A stretch of 64,000 nucleotides of DNA from Cavia porcellus (lineage: Eukaryota > Chordata > Mammalia > Rodentia > Caviidae), in the NCBI RefSeq assembly GCF_034190915.1, contig NW_026947514.1, positions 868,001 through 932,000 of the forward strand, read 5' to 3'. Below the pieces are notes generated by a model that was not told the origin of the DNA, ran no database searches, and worked only from the letters and a program-made list of their open reading frames with translations. This document shows, one piece after another, positions 22,873 through 42,001 of the stretch. The position numbers and the translations under genes are program-made. Positions within the stretch are counted from its first letter, which is position 1. Each line of letters starts with the position of its first letter.

Positions 22873-24199
22873 CCTTCTCTACAGTGCACTGATTCATTTA
22901 TTTCCCCTCTTCCCCACGCACCTGGCCCCCATCAGCAGCTGCCCTCCATGTGACTGTTCTCTCTCTGCATCCCAAGAGGGTGTAGCAGGTGGGGGTGGGG
23001 GACCAGCCATGCACCCCTGGAGTCCTCTGGATGGGGAGTGGCTTCCTGCTCTGATCTTTCTCATCTCCACCTCAGTGAGAGCCAAGAGAGCAGCATGGGG
23101 TCAAAGGCCTTACGTTTTCAGGCTTGGGTTTGGGTCCTGGCAGAGTCCCCAGCCTGGCTTCTTCCTCCAGCTGTGTGCCCCAGAGTCCTTGTCACAGCAG
23201 AGTCCTTGCTTCAGCCCACAGCTAGGGGCACAGATGGGGTTCCCTCAGTGGGGATGAGGCCCAAGCTGGGAGGGCCTGTGAGGGCGTCTTTCCCGTGTCT
23301 GCTGCCTATGTCCCCCTACTTTGTCAAGTTCCCAGGGCACCTGGCCCCTGTCCTGAGCATCCCCAGCCTCTGCAGCCATCCCTAGCCTTGGTCCAGCCCG
23401 TGTTCCTCTGTCCCTGAGGGAGGGAGCAGAAGGGCAGGGGGAGGTCGTCTTCTGCTCAGCGCAGCCCCGGGAAGGTAGGCATCGCTACACTGCCTCATGG
23501 GAGGAGGCAGTGGAGACCTTCCCGGAAGCCGCACCTCTGTCCCTGATGGGGTCTGCCAGGGAGTCAGGGTAGGGAGGCAGGAACAGAGGAGGGAGGGAAT
23601 GTCCTGCACTCTGAAGTCCTGTCCTCCCTACCCACCAGGAGCCCTGAAACTCAGGCCAGGGAGGGCTGTGGGTCTTAGCCCGGTGGGTTCCCTTGGGAGA
23701 GAGGCCTGGTGGGACAGGGAGACAGGGCTCAGGAGGGGTCAGTGGGTGTGAACATGGTGCCTCCCTTGGCCCCTCCAGGTGCTCCGAGACTTGCTGCCCA
23801 GCCCCTGCTGTTCCAGGAGCTCTTCCAGGGGGATCTTCACTGATCCCTTCTACTATGTACACTGCTTGGGCTCCTAAAGAGCGGCTTGAACCCCTCTGTC
23901 GGGGCAGCAGCTCTGGGGCCCGTGCCCTAGGCCCACTGTCTCTGGGAGGGCTGGGTTTCCCTGATGGGGCTCTTCTGGGCCACCATCTGGGAGGGGTCCT
24001 CACTTAGTGGTGAAGACTGGGACACTCAAGGGTGGTCCTGCCCCAAGGTACCCCTCCCACACAGAAACCCAGCTGCTCCTGGGACCACAGAGCCCAGGCC
24101 CCTGCCAGTCCCTGGGAGACCAGGGCACATGCAGGCCAAGGTCGGGCCAGCCCAACCCCAGCTCCGGGCACCAGATGAGGGCCCCAGCAGCTCACAGGG
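22873..24199. other. Intergenic, no gene recognised
   Basis: GC-rich unique sequence; nothing recognised. Confidence 0.65.
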
Positions 24200-24332
24200 A
24201 TGAGACCACATTTCCTCCTCTGCCCTCGAATACAATCAAAGGAGTGGTTCTCTCCTTACGGTGCTCTCCTGTGTGCATTAGTTTGCAGTTTTAAAACATG
24301 TAGCTGTGACACTCTCTCTCTCTCTCTCTCTT

Positions 24333-24375
<43 letters not shown>

Positions 24376-24740
24376 ATCCAGCTCTAAAAGCGTATGAATC
24401 CACCCAGCCTTGCTGAGGTTATAAACACGCTGGCTGTTCCGCGTTTGGCCAGAACAAACAGTCGAAATAAGCATTTGCAGACACGTGTCCTTGTGAATCG
24501 AAGCTTTTGGGGAGTGGAGTGGAGGGTCCTTGGCAGCAGCAAAACCAAGTCAAAGTAGAGGTGGGGTACGGGCACCCCTCCGCATCCCCCCACTCAGCTG
24601 TGTCTGGTTTCGGGTGTGTTTGCAATTCTCTCAGCAGCCCACGTGGCAGCGTCTTTTTATGTTCATGTTTGCAGTTCCACGTCTGTGGATGGCTGGGTTC
24701 TTTTATCTCCTCAGCCGAATGTGATGGGGCTGCATTTCCA
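24200..24740. promoter_or_regulatory. Candidate conserved element split by a microsatellite
   Basis: Both flanks of the CT/AC microsatellite are non-repetitive and motif-rich (GTGCATTAGTTTGCAGTTTT on the left; AGGTTATAAACACGCTGG, CGCGTTTGGCCAGAACAAAC and GAAATAAGCATTTGCAG on the right). Inferred only. Confidence 0.35.
24311..24374 (+). repeat. (CT)n(AC)n compound microsatellite
   Basis: About 15 CT units with one interruption, followed by 17 AC units. Confidence 0.97.
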
Positions 24741-25039
24741 GCCGGCCACACCCTGGGCTGGAGAGGTTGCTCCCATCGATGACCATGTGGCTAGCAGGTC
24801 AGGACGGCAGGCCGGCTCACAGCCACCGTGTCTAGGGAAACGGGCCGTGGGCCATTCTGGGGCAGAGCCAGTCCTCATCGCCCTGCTGCTGCTGTCCTCC
24901 TGGCCAGCCGTGCTGCCCTCAGGGGCTTCTGGTGCTGCCCACATTGGAGTCTACTTCCCAGGACCACCTGGGCCAGGGTATCTGGGAAACAGCGTTGGAT
25001 TTGGGCTTCGTAGCTGGATCCACACCGGTGGTTGCCTGG

Positions 25040-25410
25040 CAGGGCCCTGGTGTGACGAGCTTCTCCTGGAGACTGAGCAGCACATATCTCCCCTTCTGAG
25101 CCAGGAAGTGATGCTCAAAGGAAGGACCAGAGCCCTCCAAAGGGAAGCCCAGCCATTCTCAGACACAGAGTCCCAAGCTCCTCCGATGATAACACCTGAG
25201 TTCACATCAGGGGAGTCATCATGACAAGCTCCTGCAGGAGACCCACGGCTCCAACAACGGCAACACTTAGGAGAACCCACAGCGCCACTCTTCCTCCCCA
25301 GGTCTCCTGTTCATGCTGGTAACTGTCCTCAGGTGGGCCGCCCATACCCAGCACCACGCTGATCCAGTTCAGCTAGTGTTTAAGGTGACTACCAGTTTCC
25401 AATCCACTCC
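25040..25410 (-). repeat. Dispersed LTR-like repeat, copy A
   Basis: The minus strand matches 50895-51215 on the plus strand over about 320-370 bp. Shared words include GGCCCACCTGAGGA, GTTACCAGCAT, CTCTGGTCCTT, TTTGAGCATC and CTCCAGGAGAAGCT. The family is not named; it looks like an old LTR-type or other interspersed repeat. Confidence 0.8.
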
Positions 25411-26679
25411 AACCCTTCTCCAAAGAGGACTGTGTTCCGAGACTCTGGGATTCAGGACTTCAACTCCTTCTCTGAAGGCCCCAGTGGTCGAGGAACATCT
25501 GCCCAGAGGTGAGTCAGAGGCCTGCTTCACAGAGGAAGGGCACACTGCCATCCTGCCGGTAACCAGCAGGGCCTGGATGGCTGTGGAGGCTGGGGAAACA
25601 CTCGTTCAGCCCGAAGGGGCTTCCCCGGAACCCAGAATTCCACATGGAGGACCAGGAAGCAGCGCAGTGTCCCTGAAGATGTCCACATCCTGGCGTCTGT
25701 GACACCTGGGAGAGCGTCTTCTTCCTAAGCAGGGGGACTCCGCTGACTTGACGGAGGCCAAGGACTTGAGAGGAGGGAGGTGTCCTGGTCATCCACGGGC
25801 TGCCTTCCCCTCCAAGGAGGCCAGTGAGATAGATGCAGCCACAGAAGGACAGCGCTGGCGTAACCGGCCTTGAAGATGGATAGGGAGGGCAGGAGACTGG
25901 GGAGGGGGCAGGGTGAGGGTCAGCTGTCCCCAGAGTCTGCAGTGGGCTCATGGTCCCCGGGGCACCCCGACTTCAGACTTGGGCTCCAGAGGACGAAGGC
26001 GTGCTCCTCTCTCACAGCACCAGGTGATTGTGCACGGTGAGGAACTGGGCAGCTGCTGTCCACCCCACTTGAGGCAGGAACACCTGGACAGCCAGGGAGG
26101 GACAGGAGATCAGGATGGTGAGCTCAGGAAGGCTAGGGCCCGGCTGTGTGCCACGGTCTATTCACTAAGGCCACTGGGGGGTGGGCATGGGCATGGCACG
26201 GAAGCCTGGCGGGCAGGGCAGCAGGGCAGCAGGGCAGCCAAGGACAGGGCTCCCTCATGGCGGGGTCTGGTGGGGTCCCCAACTGGACCGACCAGGTGGT
26301 ATTGTGTGATAGCACCTGCGAGGCAGGGTCAGGTATCACAAGGAACAGTGAAGTTAGACTGAGCTGGACATCCGGCCCCACGGAGCCAAGAGAGGGCAGC
26401 GGCCAGGACCACCACAGAGGCAGAGGCTGTCACTCAACTCCTGTGGCTCTGCCCCACGGGCCCTTGCCTGGCTCTGAGTCTGTGCTGGGCAGCAGGACTG
26501 GCCAGTGCCCAGGAGGAAGGAGGACCCTGCCCCAGCCCCCATGCGCCAGCTACAGTTGCCCCTGCCAGGTCTACCCGTGGAGCCTGGCTGGAGATGCTCG
26601 AGCTCTTGTCCAAATCTTGTCATCTGTGAACCTGCAGCCAGGCCCCGTGCGTGTCCGCAGTGCCTTGAGAGCTCCGGTC
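25411..26679. other. Intergenic, no gene recognised
   Basis: GC-rich unique sequence; nothing recognised. Confidence 0.65.
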
Positions 26680-26860
26680 TGAAATCGGGGTCCCTCCATA
26701 ACGCTAATGCCACCTCCATAAACGCTGCGTGCCGTTTTCTTGCCTCGTCACAGAGGGAGAATCGCAAACCGACAGCCCGGTGTTTGACAGCGAGCCGTCC
26801 CGCCTCGTTCCTCATTTGAACAGGTGCGGAGTTCGCACCTGTTTTAGTCCTCAGCATGCT
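26680..26860. promoter_or_regulatory. Candidate conserved element with double E-box palindrome
   Basis: CpG-bearing unique sequence with CTCCATAACGCTAATGCC and TCCATAAACGCTGCGTGC. It ends in a perfect inverted repeat at 26821-26841 (arms CAGGTGCG and CGCACCTG, 5-base loop). Confidence 0.35.
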
Positions 26861-26879
26861 TTGGTAGTTTTCTACTTAT

Positions 26880-27268
26880 TTTATGTAGAATTTTTAAAAA
26901 ACCAGGAACAGTTATGAACAGTGTGAAATGCCTTTCAAGTATCTTTGAATAAAATGTCAGTTTTCCTCCTTGGCAGATTGATGTAGTAGATCACTTCCTA
27001 GGGCCAAGGTTTTCCTGTATTTGTAGAATAAATTCTACTTATTCATGTTTTCTAAATATGATTATTTTCTTAATACACTGACTTGGATTCAATGAGTGTT
27101 ATACTATTCCCAACATTTTTGGTATCACATTTCCTAAATGAAATTTCCTGCTAAGTCCACATAGTTCTAAAGGAGAACTTTTTTCACTAGGGTAATACTG
27201 GCTTTTAAAAATGGATTTTGGGGAAAAAGTGAATTTTGGAATTTTCTGTATTTTATATAGACTGGAAT
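26880..27268 (-). repeat. L1 ORF2 fragment
   Basis: The plus strand shows the antisense of a well-conserved L1 ORF2 stretch: GAATAAATTCTACTTATTCA, then TACACTGACTTGGATTCA and GGGTAATACTGGCTTTTAAA, in the order expected. Decayed. Confidence 0.7.
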
Positions 27269-27274
27269 GATTCC

Positions 27275-27690
27275 AATAATGGGGTGGTTAATTTTACATG
27301 TTAAGTTGGCCAGGTCCAGATGCCTAGACATGTGGCCAGCATTACTCTGGATGTTTCTGTGTGGGTTTTTTCCATTTGGATGTGATCAATGTTTGAATCA
27401 GTGGACATTCAGCAAAGCAGGCTTCTCTCCGTGGCCGGGAGGCCTTCCCGTCACTTAACGGCCTGGATAGAACAAAGCCTGCCCTTCCTGGGGTGGGAGA
27501 AGAATCTGCAGTACACAGCCCTTGGACACCCCCGGGGCTCCAGGCCACCAGCCACCTTGCAAACTTTGGACATGCAGCCTCTGTTATCACGTGAACCTGC
27601 TCCTTAAAATAGGCCCCTCTCCTTTCTCCTTCCTTCTGTCCCATTCTTTCTCTTTTTCTTCCTCCCTCCCTCTATCTATAGAAATAGGAC
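27275..27690 (+). repeat. Ancient eutherian LTR-like repeat
   Basis: Starts with GGTTAATTTTACATGTTAAG and continues with TCTGGATGTTTCTGTGTGGG, TTTGAATCAGTGGACATTCA and CCTGGATAGAACAAAGCC, ending near TCTATCTATAGAAATAG. This is a common old mammalian interspersed repeat; I do not assign the family name. Confidence 0.65.
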
Positions 27691-27706
27691 ACACACTTAT
27701 GCAAGT

Positions 27707-27736
27707 GCACACACACACACACAGGCACACACACAA
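27707..27736 (+). repeat. (AC)n microsatellite
   Basis: Imperfect AC run following the LTR-like repeat. Confidence 0.9.
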
Positions 27737-28834
27737 GCACGTACCTTACTGACTCTCTGAGGAGGATCTTGATTAAAACAAATGACAAGAGAATTCTTCG
27801 CTTCCTGAAGGTTAGATAGACTTCATCTGTAACAGTGCCAGCCCATGCCTTTTACAGTGGTGATGTTTTATAACCCTTGACTTTATCTATGCTTTCCCAT
27901 TGTTTTCCCCTTCATCTTCCAGGCCTCCTTGGTTTTGGCCGAATCCTCAATGTGTGACACCCTCAGAGGCATCCGATCAGCCTCAGCCCCACTGATGCCC
28001 ACCCCTGGGTGGCTGAGTGTTTGGTGTGAGCCCTCTGGCGGATTGGGGACTCCAGGGGAGCAGGAGCCCTGGGGGATTCTCCAAGAAAAGGGTGGTGTGG
28101 TGGATGTCTTCAATGCACGTGTTCTGGAGGTGGTGAAAGGAATGTGCAAATACAGAAGACAAACACAAATGATGACAACCATCGGAGGAGAGGGCTGACC
28201 CTGGCCAGCAGGGAAATAGAAACCACACTTGGGCGAGGGGTTTTCCATGTGCCCATAGGATTGTTTACCCTTGGAGAGGGAATCTTCCCCATGGATAAAG
28301 GGCTGTTTGTACAGGTTTTTTAGAGACCAGCGTGGTGATCTCTGTTAACATTTAAACCCAAGGGCTAGCACTTCCACTTCTAAGGGTTTCTTAGGCATTT
28401 GTGTGCAACCTGTGTGAGCTCACAGCTACGTGTGTGCAAAGATGCTCACATGGCAGTGTTTGAAAAAGCAAACACTAGAGACACTAAGTGTCCACCGAAA
28501 GAGGAATAAGAAAGCACGGTGTGGAGGCATCCTGGCTGCTCGGTTATTAAGAAGAGTAAAATAGATCTATAGGCAGATCTGTGATGCACCAAGAAATAAA
28601 AGATGCACCTTGCAGAACACACATGTAGCATGGAGCATCTCTGTAAACTGTGTGTATTTGTGGCAAAATGTACACAAAACAGGCGCTAGGTAGTTAAAAA
28701 TGGTTGCCCCGGCCATGTGACAGGGTAGGATCGGGACGAGAATTTATACTTTTATATTATATGTATCTATGTAGCTGGAATTAAAAAATGAGCATGTATT
28801 ATTTTAGCAATAAAACAAAAAGAGTATTTAGTGC
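27737..28834. other. Intergenic, no gene recognised
   Basis: Moderately AT-rich. Parts (28300-28800) look like worn L1 or other repeat sequence but I cannot place them. No gene. Confidence 0.55.
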
Positions 28835-29040
28835 TTGCAACAAAAACGCTGATGTGATTTTCCAGAAGGAGCAATACCAGAGCTTGTTCACTCCGGGAAT
28901 TGGACTAAATGTGATTTAGTCTTAGGGGAAACTGTAAAAAGCATTAATTCTATTAATTAATGCACCGGCAGATTCCATCTCAGCAAAGATGTCTTAATGA
29001 GGTGCCCAGGGCATCCGTTATTTATCTTACAAGCATCAGC
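28835..29040. promoter_or_regulatory. AT-rich island upstream of TMEM179, candidate enhancer
   Basis: Ends about 500 bp before the TMEM179 start codon. It contains GGACTAAATGTGATTTAGTC, a near-palindrome (28902-28921), then the perfect inverted repeat 28941-28963 with TAAT cores, and CTTAATGAGG. The position and motif density suggest a promoter-proximal element for TMEM179; inferred. Confidence 0.45.
28941..28963. promoter_or_regulatory. 23-bp perfect inverted repeat with homeodomain cores
   Basis: Arms GCATTAATT and AATTAATGC around a 5-base centre. Each arm holds overlapping TAAT/ATTA cores, so two homeodomain proteins could bind in opposite orientation. The inverted repeat is seen directly; binding is inferred. 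Confidence 0.5.
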
Positions 29041-29266
29041 TCAGGGTCCTCTCGGAGGCTGTGTGCTCCACGCGAAGACCACAGATAGCCCTTCTCAGGC
29101 CCACCCCATCTGGCGACCCTGGCCTCTCTCTGGTGGGTGACCTCTGTCCTGTCTCCCTTTCCGGGTCCTTTGCGCGCCAGGGTCCCGGAGAAGGAGTCAG
29201 CCGGCTGCAGACTCCTCTGCCTCCCTCAGTGCCCTGGGGAACCTGGAACTCAGATTGCCTAGGTGA

Positions 29267-37406
<8,140 letters not shown>

Positions 37407-38560
37407 GCTCTGCAGCCTGCCCCTCCCCTGCCACAGGCCCTGCCTGGCCCACCTGCTCCCCACGCATCCCGGGCCCTGCCTGCAGCAAGGTGAGCGCCGA
37501 CTCCTGCCGGGGCCCAGCAGCTGGCAGTGGAGACCTGGGCAGCGGTGTCCGTGCTCTGCCTCCTGGAGGCTGCAACTGTGAGTGCTGGGGTGTGAGCACA
37601 CGCGTGTGTGCACGTGCATGTGGATAGGGTATATGTGAACAGACTGCAGCGACGGGGCACCTGTGACCCCTAGAAGAAGGGCAGCGGCTCTCACTTGGCC
37701 ACCCAGTGGCGGCAGAGCCTGGTGAGAGTCCTAGGCACTCTTCTGGGGAGAGCCAGCATCCCCTCTTCTTGGGGGTCCCTGTCCTGTTCCAGGGAAAGGG
37801 CCCTAAGGTGGACGAGCCCCCCAACCCTAACCCCTATCCTAACCTTCAGAAGTGTGTTCCCAGTGTTCTCCCAGCTTGGACTCTGAATGGTCTGGGGTCA
37901 CCTCAAAGGGCCTGGGGTGGTCAACTGGGCCCCCCAAAACGGCCAGCTTGTCAGGGTGCTGGGCAGGCAGGTGCTGTCAGGAGGACCCAGGTCAGGAGTG
38001 AGAGTGCGGGCTCCAGCCCAGCTGAGAGTTTCCTGTGGGGTGCTAGGTACTTAGGATGGGTTTGGGCAGTCTGAGGCTCCCAAGGCTGATGTCATTCTGG
38101 GTCTCTAATCGCCGGATGTGTGGACTCTTTCTTGCCCCGAGAGCTGCTTATCTGTCCCCCACATATGGTGTTGTGGCTTCTGCCTTGCCTCTGCTCTGCC
38201 CCCCATTTCTGCTGCAGCTGCCTGGGGCCCTGGGAGGCTGGTGTGGTTTCCTGGGCCCATGGACCGCCCCTACCCTCGCCCAGCCCCGCTGGCCCTGGGC
38301 CACTGTACCCTCAGGCCTGGGAAGCTGGTCCAGGGCGGCCTGCATCCAGGCAGGCAGAGGCCTGGGTGCAGGCTCCGTCCAGGCCTGCCCTCCCCAGGGC
38401 AGGAGGGCAGGGCTGCCCCCAGACACCCTGGTTTCTCTCCGGCTTCTCTCAAAGGGCACCTTGTTTTAGCCCTACTTCTGGCTGAACTGAAAGTAAAGAT
38501 TCTCAAGTTTCCATGTATCTATTTCTCTCAGTCAAAATAAAACTCCGAGCTCCAGCGTCT
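37407..38560 (+). other. TMEM179: TMEM179 3' UTR
   Basis: This is the stretch from the TAG stop to just past the poly(A) signal, about 1.15 kb. It holds no other gene. It contains a short telomere-like tract (CCCTAACCCC type) near 37822-37848. The exact cleavage site is inferred to lie about 15-25 nt after the AATAAA. Confidence 0.75.
38536..38541 (+). terminator. TMEM179: TMEM179 poly(A) signal AATAAA
   Basis: A canonical AATAAA lies 1.13 kb after the stop and is followed by a GT-rich stretch (38563-38585) typical of a downstream element. The preceding 60 bases are AT-richer than their surroundings, as is usual before a cleavage site. Confidence 0.8.
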
Positions 38561-38993
38561 CTGGAATGTGGAGTTTGTTCCTGTGCGCCCAGCCCCAGCC
38601 GCCTGTAGGGCTGCGTCCCTCTGGGGTTTGTTCCAGCTCTTCGGCGGCTTCTAGGAAGGGTTCACTGTGAGGCTGTGGCTTGGCGTCCGAGTTTCTAGGG
38701 CTGGGATCTCCAGGTGTGGACGCTGGGTGACTCCGGGGTGATGTCTTCAGGCAGTGCTTAGTGAGAAGTGGCTGGACGTGGACCTGTGTGCCCCGCAGTG
38801 GAGAGGCCCGCGCTGGGCCCGGTGCAGAGCAGGAGGAGCACCCTCCTGGGAGGGGTGGCAGGGCAGCATCCTAGGCCCAGAGAGGGTTGAAACTTCCCTC
38901 TCAGAGCCTTGAGAATTTGAGGCAGCGGCGGCCTGCTCACCCCAGCTGTGGTTAGTGAGGTCAATCCTGTGGGGCTGGCCTGGGCAGGAGGCA

Positions 38994-39007
38994 GTCACCA
39001 TGGTGAC
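38994..39007. promoter_or_regulatory. Perfect 14-bp palindrome of RFX X-box type
   Basis: GTCACCATGGTGAC is perfectly self-complementary and fits the RFX X-box form GTYRCCATGGYRAC with no spacer. RFX factors bind such palindromes as dimers (established). Binding here is inferred from the motif only. Confidence 0.45.
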
Positions 39008-39364
39008 AGCTGATGCCGGAGGTGCCCATTCTCTGTTGTGGTCCCCTCCATGGTGCTCCCCTACTCTGGGCCCCCGGACTGTGAATCTGGAGGAGACCCT
39101 AGGGTCCCTGAGGCCAGGTAAGGGTGAGACCCAGAGCAGGGCAAGGGGAGTGAGGGGCGAGGGGAACTCGCTGGGGGATGCAGCCTGGGGATGCAGCAGG
39201 CCGCTGGCCGTTGAGGGCCTTTCCAGCTGGGCTGCCTGCTGCTTCCCCTGAACCCCAGCCCAGAGGCTGCCACGGTGCTGGAAGGGAAAGTGCCCCTCCT
39301 GCACTAGTGCCAGGATGGAGGCCAAGGTCAGAGGCTGCAGTGCAGATGCCCAGCCATGCCCCAG

Positions 39365-39381
39365 GTGGCGCCCCCTTCTGT
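39365..39381 (-). promoter_or_regulatory. CTCF-like motif in the convergent gap
   Basis: On the minus strand CAGAAGGGGGCGCCACC matches the right half of the CTCF motif (AGGGGGCGCCA) well and the left half only partly. Its position between two convergent genes makes it worth noting. Confidence 0.35.
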
Positions 39382-39859
39382 CCCTCTTGTGTCTGACTGA
39401 GCCTCATTTGCCTCTGTCTGTTGGGGTCCTGGGGGCATGGCAGGGATGGCTGGCTAGGAGGATGGTGCCCCACAGTGGACTCCTAGTGAGGGCACCCCAC
39501 ACACATGGCCTTCTGCTCATGGGGTGCAGCCCTCAGGATGACAGTGGTGGGTCCCAGCAGATGTGGGGCTCACTTGGTGACATACAGCTTCCCCCAGGCA
39601 GAGGCTGGGCAAGGCGGGTGGCAGACTCTGGTCCTTTCCCAGCTGCCTCCCTGGCGCCTGACACGCAGGAACAGGAGGGCTGTGCTGAGAGGAGCAGGGT
39701 GCCCACTGCGTGTCCCCACAGCAGCCCTGCAGAGTCCTCTAGTTATGCCAAGTGCCACCCAGCAGGGCTGTCTCCTGGTCAGCTCCAGAGCCTGAGACTG
39801 GGGCGCCCTGTAGCCTTACCTGCTAGGCCATCCCATAATGACCCCACTGCTGGCCATGG

Positions 39860-42001
<2,142 letters not shown>

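Larger units (their letters stand above)
38561..39859. other. Convergent intergenic gap between TMEM179 and C14orf180
   Basis: About 1.3 kb separates the TMEM179 poly(A) signal from the C14orf180 stop. It must hold the C14orf180 3' UTR, but I find no canonical AATAAA or ATTAAA on the minus strand here, so the 3' end uses a variant signal or lies inside TMEM179. A palindrome of RFX type (38994-39007) and a CTCF-like motif (39365-39381) are present. No other gene is visible. Confidence 0.8.

Noticed and set aside
22508..23257. 249-codon Thr/Pro/His-rich open frame
   Set aside because: It is the translation of the ATCC/ACCC tandem repeat and its flank; there is no conserved domain and no splice or start support.
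1..29000. Exons of INF2 or other neighbours known from human 14q32.33
   Set aside because: I looked for family-like peptides flanked by splice sites and found none; in human the next gene is tens of kilobases further away.
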